In this document: piece by piece, positions 23,807 through 31,133 of the stretch
How positions within the stretch are numbered: position 1 is the stretch's first letter
Layout: the number at the start of each line of letters is the position of its first letter
Assembly (NCBI GenBank): GCA_002449145.1
Contig: DKCG01000008.1
Location: forward strand, 1-36,520
Direction of reading: 5' to 3'
Source of the DNA: Christensenella sp. UBA6880
GTDB taxonomy: Bacteria > Bacillota > Clostridia > Christensenellales > CAG-917
Length of the DNA: 36,520 nucleotides
Made by a program: the position numbers and the translations under genes
Notes under the pieces: generated by a model
Databases searched by the model: none
What the model was told of the DNA's origin: nothing
What the model saw: only the letters and a program-made list of their open reading frames with translations

Positions 23807-25063
23807 TTATTTGCAATTCTTCACTCTGCCGAGCGTGGTGTTATCCTCGTTTCTTCGTCTAAGCGATTCGATGGGCGAGGGACTGTCCTCGTAACGATAG
23901 TCTTCGCCGAATTTGTCTATATGCGCTTCGATTACGCTGTGACTTGGCGTCATCTTTTCATTGGCGTTGACAATCTTTTGATACTTGAAAAATTCGGCGG
24001 AATCGTCAAGGTCGTTCACGCAAACGTAACCTTCTCTGTGCGCCGTGTTGCACACCGTGTTTGCAATGACGTCGCGGACGTAGTTTTTCGTGGATTTGAA
24101 CGCCAAAAGTTCTGGAAAATTGCCGTCGGGAATGACCTCTTGCCATTCCTTTTTGCCGTACTTTTTCAAGCACTCGGCGGCTTTGTGCAAGTGCGCGATT
24201 TCCTGCAAGAGGCAGGTTTCCCAAATCTTTTTGATATGCTTGTCCGTTTCGTCCTTGTAGCAGGAATAGTAGACGTAGCACTCGGTGTACTCGTGGCAGA
24301 GCCAACCCTCGAGCCAACTTTGCTTGACGTCCATAAGCGAGCCGTATTGCGAAACGTGCTGTTCCTCGACCATTGCTATTTCTTGATACAAACGTCTGCC
24401 GAGGTCTGTTTCGTAAAATCCGCATTGATTCATATAGTAGTTCATCGTCTGCTGTTCGGCGGCAGTGATGATTGCGACGTCGAGTTTGGTTATCGGACTC
24501 GCCTTTTTGAAATCGACGGGCTTTTTCACCTCGTCTTTGGGGTAGCGGTGGTGGGTTATCGTGGGGCGCGCGGGCATAATCTCGGTGAGGTCGCCGACGA
24601 GATTCTCTGCGTGTACGCCGTGTTCCATATCGAGCAAATCCGCATAGCGATACAAGTGGTCGAAGTCCTCTAAAAGCGCGAAATTGAGTGCGTCTTTCAC
24701 CCTCTTGTCTGGCTCGCGCATTGCGAGCATTGCGGTGAGTTCGACGGCAAGTTGCTCGTAGCCTATCGTAGTTTCGAGCACGGTTTCGTCTTTGGGCTTC
24801 AAACACGCGCCTATCTTTTGTTGCGCTTGCTCGCTTTTTCTGATGAGGGCGAGTTCCCTTCTCAAATCGTTGTCGGCGCAATGGCGGAAGAATTGATGCG
24901 AAAACCACACCGCCTCGTATTCCGCGCCGTTGGTGAGTATGCAGCGCAGTTTCGTGAACGGACTTACGTCGTTTTTGGAATAACTTTGCGGATACATGGT
25001 TTTCCAGTCGCAGAAGAGTTTTTCGATGTTTTCGGGTTTTTGTTCAAATGGGTTGAATGTCAT
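23807..25063 (-). CDS. Ferritin-like (di-iron carboxylate) helical protein
   Basis: 418 residues, all helical. Helices carry spaced Glu/His typical of the ferritin/rubrerythrin superfamily: E103 in GYEQLAVE, E132/H136 in LEDFDHL, E203 in AAEQQTMNYY, EEQH at 233-236, E258 in HEYTE, and E288/H291 in QEIAHLHK. This suggests one or two four-helix di-iron sites. No rubredoxin domain is present. The start at 25063 has an excellent AAGGAG site; a longer N-terminal reading is rejected. Family and substrate are not recognised. In an anaerobe a role in oxygen or peroxide handling or iron handling is plausible. Single gene with its own terminator. Confidence 0.7.
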   Translation of the reverse strand: MTFNPFEQKPENIEKLFCDWKTMYPQSYSKNDVSPFTKLRCILTNGAEYEAVWFSHQFFRHCADNDLRRELALIRKSEQAQQKIGACLKPKDETVLETTIGYEQLAVELTAMLAMREPDKRVKDALNFALLEDFDHLYRYADLLDMEHGVHAENLVGDLTEIMPARPTITHHRYPKDEVKKPVDFKKASPITKLDVAIITAAEQQTMNYYMNQCGFYETDLGRRLYQEIAMVEEQHVSQYGSLMDVKQSWLEGWLCHEYTECYVYYSCYKDETDKHIKKIWETCLLQEIAHLHKAAECLKKYGKKEWQEVIPDGNFPELLAFKSTKNYVRDVIANTVCNTAHREGYVCVNDLDDSAEFFKYQKIVNANEKMTPSHSVIEAHIDKFGEDYRYEDSPSPIESLRRRNEDNTTLGRVKNCK

Positions 25064-25231
25064 ATAAATATCTCCTTCTTTTATTTTGATATTGTTGCCA
25101 AAAAATCGAAAAATCATATCGAAAATCGAAAATAATCTTAACCGCGCCGAAATTACGCTACTTTTTGTTCGATAACGCCGCATTACACAAAAAAATATCG
25201 TACGTTTGTGCAAGAAAATCGCGCGAGTGTA

Positions 25232-25260
25232 TTGCGCGCAAAAAACTATTGTGTTACAAT
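25232..25260 (+). promoter_or_regulatory. Promoter of the first DUF2804 gene
   Basis: TTGCGC (25232-25237), a 17-nt spacer and TACAAT (25255-25260). The start codon at 25289 follows AAGGGGG. The 225-bp divergent region to the ferritin-like gene otherwise shows only AT-rich DNA and a GCGCG-type inverted repeat. Confidence 0.6.
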
Positions 25261-25288
25261 TTGAATATAATACTAAGGGGGAAAATAA

Positions 25289-26374
25289 ATGAATAATATA
25301 CCCGATTACATCAGTTCGACGCGTATGCCCGCACCCACGCCCGACTCTATCGTGGAAAACGGCAAAGTGCATTTCGGCACTTTCGACGCGCCTTTCAAAA
25401 ATCTCAATCTTCTCGACGCGGTAAAGCCCTGCGGCAAAAATATGCCCGACTTTATGAAGCCGTCAAGACTCGTCGAATGGGAAGCGTTTGAAGTTCATAT
25501 GGACGAGGGCGCGCTCATCAGCGCGGTGTACAACATGGGTCCGATGGGATTTTCAATCTTCATTTGGTACGACAAAAAGGAAAACAAAATCTACAGTTGG
25601 CGCAACCTCGTTCCCAAAAAGAAGGCGCACGTCGCTTCTCAACTCGTGGACGACTACTGCTACTGCAAGACCAAAAACAGCGAGTATAAAATCGAAAACG
25701 ATTTTCTAAGCGGCAAAGCGCACGCAAAAGGATTCACCAAAGGCAAAAACGGTGAATTTACAATCGATATAAGATTCGAGCGCATATCCCCTCTCGCAAA
25801 CGGCGTTATGGCCCTTGCAAGAAACAAGGACGGCTCTTTCAAAAACGCTTTGTACAGCGAAAAGGACTTCTTCAAAGCAAGCGGCACGATAACCCTCAAC
25901 GGCAAGGTGTACACCACCAACGAACGCTCGGTGGGTATCATCGACGACCACAAAGGCTACTATCCTTTCAACGCTCACTACGACTGGCTCACCACTATGG
26001 GGCAAATCGACGCGGACGGCGAAAAGAAATACTTTGCTTTCAACCTCACTCGCAATCAATCCGTCGACCAACACCGGTACAACGAAAACGTCATTTGGGT
26101 TGACGACCAATCTTTCCCGATGCCGCCCGTAGTGTTCACGCACGAAAACGGCAAGAAGAAAGCGAAAGTATGGTACGTCAAGGACGAAGCGGGCAAAGGA
26201 CTCGTTGACATCAAATTTGAAATCAATCAAGTGTTCTATATGCCCATACCCTTGCTTTGCTACTACGCTCTTCCCTACGGCACGATAAGCGGCTACGTCA
26301 CCGACACCGACGGAAAGAAATACGTCGTTGACGGAATGATCGGAATCGGGGAAGACAAGACGACGCATATGTGA
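25289..26374 (+). CDS. DUF2804 family protein, paralogue 1
   Basis: 361 residues, soluble, no signal peptide. It matches the DUF2804 pattern of a beta-rich, two-lobed protein: SVGIIDDHKGYYPFNAHYDW, GEKKYFAFNLTRN, NENVIWVDDQ and KVWYVKDEAGKGLVDIKFE. The fold class is distantly like lipocalin-type carotenoid or hydroxysqualene-related proteins, but no reaction is known. It is paralogous in outline to the gene at 30007-31044, though sequence similarity is low. Monocistronic, with its own promoter and a terminator. The stop TGA falls inside the left arm of a 72-bp palindrome (26371-26442). Confidence 0.75.
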   Translation: MNNIPDYISSTRMPAPTPDSIVENGKVHFGTFDAPFKNLNLLDAVKPCGKNMPDFMKPSRLVEWEAFEVHMDEGALISAVYNMGPMGFSIFIWYDKKENKIYSWRNLVPKKKAHVASQLVDDYCYCKTKNSEYKIENDFLSGKAHAKGFTKGKNGEFTIDIRFERISPLANGVMALARNKDGSFKNALYSEKDFFKASGTITLNGKVYTTNERSVGIIDDHKGYYPFNAHYDWLTTMGQIDADGEKKYFAFNLTRNQSVDQHRYNENVIWVDDQSFPMPPVVFTHENGKKKAKVWYVKDEAGKGLVDIKFEINQVFYMPIPLLCYYALPYGTISGYVTDTDGKKYVVDGMIGIGEDKTTHM

Positions 26375-26442
26375 AAATTTACGCATTTTTACGAGCGACC
26401 GAAGATTAATTCGGCCGCTCTTTTATTTGCGTAAATTTTCAC
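26371..26442. repeat. 72-bp nested palindrome that includes a terminator
   Basis: Outer arms GTGAAAATTTACGCA (26371-26385) and TGCGTAAATTTTCAC (26428-26442) are perfect complements. They enclose an intrinsic terminator, GAGCGACCGAA/TTCGGCCGCTC with TTTT (26393-26424). The stop codon of the DUF2804 gene lies in the left arm. The right arm recurs at 26678-26692. Confidence 0.85.
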
Positions 26443-26875
26443 ATCACTTCGCGCAAACGATATTTTGCTATCAGTTCAAACACGGATAAATACTCACGCC
26501 GCAGTTTCGCGATATCGTTTGCTTGATTTACGCGCTTCGCGCGTTTTTTGTCGTCTTGTTTTTCACATCACTACCGCGCAGAGAATTTGCGCTATCAAAT
26601 CTGGCAAGGGCAAAATATCCTACCGCAATTTCGCCAAATTATCTGCTTGGTGGCGCACTTCGTGCGCTTTTTTATTTGCGTAAATTTTCACATCACTCAT
26701 TGCTCAAACGGCGCTGCGGTGATATCAATCGCCCGCATCGTCATTCAGAGCGTAGCGTGGGAATCTCCTAAATAGAAACGCAAACTTTTGGGGCGATTGT
26801 CAAAAACCGCACTTGTTTTCGCAATCACTAACCGCGCAGATAGAAAACGTATTTTGAATCTCATTTATCTGCTTG
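26436..26875. repeat. Degenerate tandem repeats of about 125 bp
   Basis: TTTTCACATCACT occurs at 26436, 26560 and 26685, spaced 124 and 125 bp. Each full unit ends with a terminator-like GCGC hairpin and T-run (ACGCGCTTCGCGCGT then TTTTT near 26530; GCGCACTTCGTGCGC then TTTTTT near 26653). A third unit breaks off near 26725. A fourth, damaged unit is recognisable from about 26817 (ATCACTAACCGCGCAGA) to 26875, where another repeat begins. A 28-nt direct repeat is exact between 26421-26448 and 26670-26697. Confidence 0.75.
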
Positions 26876-26973
26876 TCATTGCAAGGAACAACGAATGTTG
26901 CATGTAGGTCAAGGCGAAAGCGCATTTCGCTACGCTTGATTCTCACGGTCACTTCGTTCCCTCGCAATGACAA
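26873..26973. repeat. TGTCATTGC-type inverted-repeat element
   Basis: Arms TTGTCATTGCAAGGAAC (26873-26889) and GTTCCCTCGCAATGACAA (26956-26973) are nearly perfect complements. This TGTCATTGCGAGG terminal sequence is known as a small repeated palindromic element in several bacterial phyla. It interrupts the fourth 125-bp unit, which suggests insertion. A related half, CGTCATTCAGAGCGTAGCG, lies at 26739-26757. Confidence 0.75.
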
Positions 26974-27033
26974 TGGAAGATTCAACTCTTTTGCTTGCGG
27001 CATATCGCTTTTGCCTTATATTGCATATGGCAA

Positions 27034-27127
27034 AATAAAAATCCGCCAGCCTAATGTAAACCCAAAAGTTTGGACAAAAATGTAAAACTTTTGGGATGCA
27101 CTTCAACTTGGCTGGTGGATTTTTATT
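27034..27127. repeat. 94-bp nested palindrome, MITE-like
   Basis: Outer arms AATAAAAATCCGCCAGCC (27034-27051) and GGCTGGTGGATTTTTATT (27110-27127) pair with one G-T. An inner perfect stem CCCAAAAGTTT/AAACTTTTGGG lies at 27061-27095. The inner motif AAACTTTTGGG also occurs at 26783-26793. It has no coding capacity. Confidence 0.8.
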
Positions 27128-27230
27128 GTCTATAATGATCGCTATTTGTCCTATTGCTTGAATATTGGTCCTGCCAAGCGATTTTCGGTCGGCCTCTATA
27201 TTTATTTTATAAAGTATATAATATAACCGA

Positions 27231-27271
27231 ATATTCCTTATATTCCTTGTTCTTTATATTCCTTGTTCTTT
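27231..27271. repeat. 16-bp tandem repeat
   Basis: ATATTCCTTGTTCTTT occurs twice in a row (27240-27255, 27256-27271), preceded by a 9-nt partial unit. It lies just past the stop of the minus-strand lipoprotein gene. Confidence 0.75.
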
Positions 27272-27279
27272 TTTGCGGT

Positions 27280-28800
27280 TTACGCAAATTGTTTCAAGAG
27301 TGCTTTGACGTACGGCCCGAGCAAATCCCAGTCCACGCCGACCATACCGTGATTTTCGCCGTCGAGTTCGACGAGTCTGTCGCCGAGCGCGGCTATGTAT
27401 TCTTCCGTTGCGGTGTTACCGCCGATTGAACTGTAATACGGCACTGTGCCGTCGCCCCACTTGTTTTGCGCGCCGCCCGCCGTTATAAGTTTGTAGGTGT
27501 ACTTCACGCAACCGTAATCGTCGTAGAGCACGTTGCCGTTCTCGTCCTTTTGCGTGGTGAGTTCGAGATTTGTGATAGTTTTGCTTCCGCCCGTGCCGAG
27601 GAAGTAGTAGGAATTGACCTTTTCGCTTGCAATCTTGCCGTCGATGAACATATTGTCAAAGTATTCGTCGAGGTTTGCGGCAAAGTCTTTGAGGCGATCG
27701 CCGTATTTGTCCGCAGGTTGATTTCCTTCCGCCTTGACTCTTGCGTACTCTGCGCCGTCTTCGGATTCTTTGATTTCCTTTTTGGTGCGAGGCAAGAGGT
27801 ATTTTGCCCAGCGCATAGATTTGTAGAGGTCGTAAAGTTCCTCTTTTGTTTCGATTGCCTTTCCGTCAACGGTGATTGCGGGGTTTTGCTCGTCGTACTG
27901 ATCCGAACTTATCAGTTGCCAAGACGGAACGAGGGACATAAGTCCGATATTATTGCGGAAGAAGTCGCCGAGTTTTCCGTTTACGACGTCGTCCACGATT
28001 GCGTACACGTCAACGGGAAGTCCGCTCAAATCCATACCGCCGAGGAAATTGTCGACGTACACGTCGGGGCAAGCCATAGCCGCCAATGCGTCGAACGAGC
28101 CGAGCGTTGCGGGCGCAAAACCCATATAAAGTTTGACCTTGTTGCGGTTTGCTTCGCTTCGCGCAAGATAGTTGTTCACAACGGGCGCGCCCATACTGTG
28201 CGACATAAATATGACTTCTTTGTAACCGCTCGAATCGATAAAACTTTCAAGTTCCGCCGCACTCTTTGCAGGTGACATACGCCAGTCTTGATTGTAAACC
28301 ATAACATCGTAGCGATCGCCGTAGTCTGCTTGAATGTTGTCTACGAAACTCTTGTAAATTCCGAACGCGCCGTAACTTACGTCAAGCGCCTTTCCGTTTG
28401 CGTCTTTGGGCAAGCCGTTTGCGGGAACGATGTTCGGATTGTAGGAATTGCCCTCGTTGTCGAGAGTGAGATTCCAAAGCAAACTACCCTCTTTGTAGCC
28501 TACCGCGCTCCCCACGAGTTTAACGATTTCGGAAAACTCGTCTTGAAAATGCGTTGCCAAATCGGACATCGACATCTCGCCTTTCATAACTTTCACGGCG
28601 TCCACTTCGGTTTTGAAAGGTTCCCAAACCGCTTCGCCCGTTTGCTTGTCGTAAAGTCCGCCGCCGAACAACGCCGTGACGTATATTATCGCTTTGTCGT
28701 TTTTCTTCTCGTCTTTATCGTCGCACGCATAAAGCGCAAGCGCGGATACGAGCACGCACAAAATCAAAACGCTCGCGATTACCGTTCTTTTTGTCTTCAT
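27280..28800 (-). CDS. LCAT-like alpha/beta-hydrolase lipoprotein
   Basis: 506 residues. An N-terminal signal (KTKRTVIASVLILCVLV) ends in LYAC, a lipobox with Cys26 as the lipid-anchored residue, so the protein sits on the outer face of the membrane. The body resembles the lecithin:cholesterol acyltransferase family. The nucleophile Ser202 lies in MSHSMGAPV, the acid Asp450 in WGDGTVPYYSS, and His484 in ENHGMV. An early ALFGGGLYD would supply the oxyanion region. Likely an esterase, phospholipase or acyltransferase acting on lipids; substrate not readable. It lies 78 bp after the unknown gene at 28879, with a terminator between, so cotranscription is doubtful. Confidence 0.87.
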   Translation of the reverse strand: MKTKRTVIASVLILCVLVSALALYACDDKDEKKNDKAIIYVTALFGGGLYDKQTGEAVWEPFKTEVDAVKVMKGEMSMSDLATHFQDEFSEIVKLVGSAVGYKEGSLLWNLTLDNEGNSYNPNIVPANGLPKDANGKALDVSYGAFGIYKSFVDNIQADYGDRYDVMVYNQDWRMSPAKSAAELESFIDSSGYKEVIFMSHSMGAPVVNNYLARSEANRNKVKLYMGFAPATLGSFDALAAMACPDVYVDNFLGGMDLSGLPVDVYAIVDDVVNGKLGDFFRNNIGLMSLVPSWQLISSDQYDEQNPAITVDGKAIETKEELYDLYKSMRWAKYLLPRTKKEIKESEDGAEYARVKAEGNQPADKYGDRLKDFAANLDEYFDNMFIDGKIASEKVNSYYFLGTGGSKTITNLELTTQKDENGNVLYDDYGCVKYTYKLITAGGAQNKWGDGTVPYYSSIGGNTATEEYIAALGDRLVELDGENHGMVGVDWDLLGPYVKALLKQFA

Positions 28801-28819
28801 AATTTTCCCTCTTTTATAA

Positions 28820-28866
28820 AAACACGGGTTTTATCGTTGCAATCTCGCAAGATAAAACCCGCTTTT
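28820..28866. terminator. Bidirectional terminator
   Basis: CGGGTTTTATC and GATAAAACCCG (28825-28835, 28851-28861), extended by an inner TTGC/GCAA pair. T-runs flank both sides. On the minus strand it ends the gene at 28879 and sits in the leader of the lipoprotein gene. Confidence 0.8.
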
Positions 28867-28878
28867 TCGCATATATCG

Positions 28879-29601
28879 TTATTTCGTGACAAGATAGAGG
28901 CGAAGCACCTCGCTCGTCTTTTCGACCTCTTTCGCGCAAAGTTTTCTTGCGTTCAAAGCCTTTTTGAGCCCCGTCCAAATCGCCTTTATCATAAGCGAAT
29001 CTCTTGCGTCGAGAGCCGCCGCAAAGCCTTCGAGCATAACCATAAATTCCGCTCTTTCGTTCTCGTCCATATCCGTTTCTTGAAGTGTGTTGTACATCGC
29101 GACTATGAGATATTCCGTCTGTTGATGAAGTCCGCTCGAAGCAAATTCCACCGTGCGTTCGACGGCTTGGGGTTCTTCCTCTATGCCGTCCACCACAAGC
29201 GATACGAGTGCGAGTTTGAACGGCTCGACAACACGCAAGCAGAACTGCTCGAAACTTGCTTGCTTTGTTTCTTCGGGGAAATACTTGGACGAAAAACTTA
29301 CGATGTCCATACCGTCGGCGTCAAATTCGACGAGCATATTCGACACGAGCGCAACGAGCGTTTTGGGATTTTTGGGAAGTCTGAAAACGTCGCTGTCGCC
29401 GAGTTTCGCGCAGGCTTTTTTCTTTTCCGCTTCGTAGTCGAAACCTTGACTGCATTTTGAAAGCACCGAACGAAATTCGGGATAAAACGCCAGACATTTC
29501 AAGACGGGTTTAAGTTTTCTGTCAACGAAAATGAGGTTTGAGTTTGTTAGGTCCTCAACCGCGCACACGAGAGCGTGTACGCCTTCGCCATTGTAGTTCA
29601 T
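28879..29601 (-). CDS. Uncharacterised helical protein
   Basis: 240 residues, not recognised. It is predicted mostly alpha-helical and soluble, with no signal peptide and a few scattered Cys. The N-terminus VHALVCAVEDLTNSNLIFVD loosely resembles a TetR-type start only in helix content; no convincing helix-turn-helix is visible. I start it at ATG 29601, with TAGGTG just upstream; a GTG two codons earlier is the alternative. It lies upstream of the lipoprotein gene on the same strand and downstream of the hairpin array. Codon use matches its neighbours, so it is likely a real gene. No function is proposed. Confidence 0.65.
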   Translation of the reverse strand: MNYNGEGVHALVCAVEDLTNSNLIFVDRKLKPVLKCLAFYPEFRSVLSKCSQGFDYEAEKKKACAKLGDSDVFRLPKNPKTLVALVSNMLVEFDADGMDIVSFSSKYFPEETKQASFEQFCLRVVEPFKLALVSLVVDGIEEEPQAVERTVEFASSGLHQQTEYLIVAMYNTLQETDMDENERAEFMVMLEGFAAALDARDSLMIKAIWTGLKKALNARKLCAKEVEKTSEVLRLYLVTK

Positions 29602-29626
29602 ATGCACCTACGATTATTTTAATGAT

Positions 29627-29842
29627 ATCGCCTATGGCGATGATATCACTTTGTGATGAAATCGTGCAATTTCGCACGATGATATCCAAACTTCGTTTGG
29701 GTTATGGAATATTCAAATATTCCGCAACTGCGTCGCAGACGCAATTTCATTTGCGCTATGCGCAAATTTCACTGCCCGTAAGGGCAATTTCACGCACGCT
29801 TGCGTGCATTTCATTGTGTCAAACAGCGCGTTTGTAAAACGC
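29627..29842. repeat. Array of nine or more different perfect hairpins at about 21-bp spacing
   Basis: Consecutive inverted repeats: ATCGCC/GGCGAT, ATCAC/GTGAT, ATCGTGC/GCACGAT, CCAAAC/GTTTGG, GGAATAT/ATATTCC, TGCGTC/GACGCA, ATTTGCGC/GCGCAAAT, TGCCC/GGGCA, GCACGC/GCGTGC and then GCGTTT/AAACGC. Loops are 2-6 nt (TAT, TTT, TTC, TCAA, GCA, GTAA and so on). Centres lie 17-22 bp apart, most at 21-22 bp. Linkers are short and similar in kind (GAT, then ATTTC/TTTCA). Stems share no sequence, so this is a repeat of form, not of bases. No spacers of CRISPR type and no open frame. Confidence 0.85.
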
Positions 29843-29883
29843 AATATTTGCGCTGACGCAGTATCACGCCAAATAGTGCGTTT

Positions 29884-30010
29884 GTAAAATGCGATATTGA
29901 GATGAAGAACAAGGAAACAATGCTTGAATGGCAACCCTAATTTACAAATCGTAAATGAGTTGACAGACAAGCGTTGTTGACACAGTTATTCGCTCAATAG
30001 CACATTTTAC
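29884..30010. repeat. 127-bp structured palindromic element, copy 2
   Basis: Outer arms GTAAAATGCGATATTGAG (29884-29901) and CTCAATAGCACATTTTAC (29993-30010), with the same A-G mismatch as copy 1 plus one C-A. Unpaired blocks GATGAAGAACAAGGAA and CACAGTTATTCG match copy 1. The second stem here is AACAATGCTTG/CAAGCGTTGTT and the innermost is ATTTAC/GTAAAT, both unlike copy 1 but paired. The TAA stop of the DUF2804 gene is inside the right arm. A partial left arm (GTAAAACGCAATATTTG) lies just upstream near 29834. Confidence 0.8.
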
Positions 30011-31044
30011 CACTTGTTGTGGACTTTTTCTGCAAAACCAAGTTCATTATCCAACTCGATTACAGTGCCGTCGTCGAGTACGCACTTGCCGGATATGTAG
30101 CCGAAAACTTGGTGAGGTATCATACACATAACTTTGAGGTCAAAGGGTTCGTAACGGTCGATGAGAGGATGGAAGGTGCAATCGAGACGTCCGTCGTCGG
30201 ATACGAATTTCCAGTCTTCCATATAGCGGGGATCGCCCTCTTTGTCGCCGGGAATGATAAACTCGGTGCGACCGATTTTGTGGGATTTGCCGTTGTAGAA
30301 CAGCATATCTTCGCTTGCGGCGGTGGTGTCGCCGAAGCCGTAGCCGATGTTCCAACCGAAAGTCGAACCGTCTTTGAGGCGAGTTTGCAAACTGCCCCAG
30401 TACCAAGTGTTGTCGTACGTCCATACGCCGCGACCCCAGTCGAGAGTTGCGAGGCTGTCCGCGCCGTCGAACTTACATTCCTTATCGCCGAGCCAGAAAC
30501 TGCCTTCCGCTCTCATACAGTTGATTTTTTGGTTGAAATAGAAGTGCCCTTTCTTGTTGAACGGCGTTGCGATGACCATGCTTTCTTCGGGAACGTCGGT
30601 GATGACGATGTCCCATTTGACATCCGTGCCGAACTTGTCGGCGTTGGGATATACCCCCGTAAGGCGACGTTTTTCGCCGTCGTTTTCAAACTTCATTTCG
30701 ACTTTGCCGATTTTGAAACCGCAATCGCCCTTTTCGCTCGTGCGAGGCATATTGAATTTGCCCATCGGGAAAAGGCATATTGCGGAATTTGTGAATTGCG
30801 CGGGGGTCACGAAGTCAATAACCGAAAGGCTGAGCGCGCCCACGAAGCCCATATCGCTGATGGTGAGGCAAAGAGCGAACTCTTTGTTGGAAATATAGTA
30901 ATAATCCCACTCTTTGAGGCGGGTTTTCTTTGCCGTAACGTTTTCGCGATTGTAGTTGTAAAGCATTTTTTTGGCAAAGCCCGGTTCGGCAATATTGCCT
31001 TCGACGTTCAAAAGATCGGTGGGTTTGGTGATTTCGTTTTGCAT
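30007..31044 (-). CDS. DUF2804 family protein, paralogue 2
   Basis: 345 residues, soluble, beta-rich. Family features include KKTRLKEWDYYYISN, DMGFVGALSLSVIDF, the central ATLDWGRGVWTYDNTWYWGS with clustered aromatics, GWNIGYGFGD and the late HQVFGYISGKCVLDDGT. It is longer and better matched to typical DUF2804 than the protein at 25289-26374. No enzyme activity is established for the family. The start at 31044 follows AGGGG; the promoter is at 31076-31104. The stop codon forms part of structured element copy 2. Confidence 0.82.
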   Translation of the reverse strand: MQNEITKPTDLLNVEGNIAEPGFAKKMLYNYNRENVTAKKTRLKEWDYYYISNKEFALCLTISDMGFVGALSLSVIDFVTPAQFTNSAICLFPMGKFNMPRTSEKGDCGFKIGKVEMKFENDGEKRRLTGVYPNADKFGTDVKWDIVITDVPEESMVIATPFNKKGHFYFNQKINCMRAEGSFWLGDKECKFDGADSLATLDWGRGVWTYDNTWYWGSLQTRLKDGSTFGWNIGYGFGDTTAASEDMLFYNGKSHKIGRTEFIIPGDKEGDPRYMEDWKFVSDDGRLDCTFHPLIDRYEPFDLKVMCMIPHQVFGYISGKCVLDDGTVIELDNELGFAEKVHNKW

Positions 31045-31075
31045 AATCTACCCCTATAAATATTATTGTAAAAGT

Positions 31076-31104
31076 ATTTTAACACATTTATCTCGTCAAT
31101 TCAA
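31076..31104 (-). promoter_or_regulatory. Promoter of the second DUF2804 gene
   Basis: Minus strand TTGAAT (31099-31104), a 17-nt spacer and TAAAAT (31076-31081), about 32 nt before the start codon. Confidence 0.6.
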
Positions 31105-31133
31105 TACGAAAAAGCGGCAAATACCACAAAAAA

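Larger units (their letters stand above)
26375..27279. other. 905-bp gene-free island of repeats
   Basis: Apart from the palindromes and tandem units listed separately, this interval shows no frame with a ribosome site or recognisable protein. It separates two convergent genes (plus-strand DUF2804 and minus-strand lipoprotein). Confidence 0.7.

Noticed and set aside
28879..29601. TetR-type regulator
   Set aside because: Helical and of the right length, but no helix-turn-helix signature could be found near the N-terminus.
29627..29842. CRISPR array
   Set aside because: There is no constant repeat and no spacers of uniform length; the repeating feature is palindromic form, and no cas genes are near.
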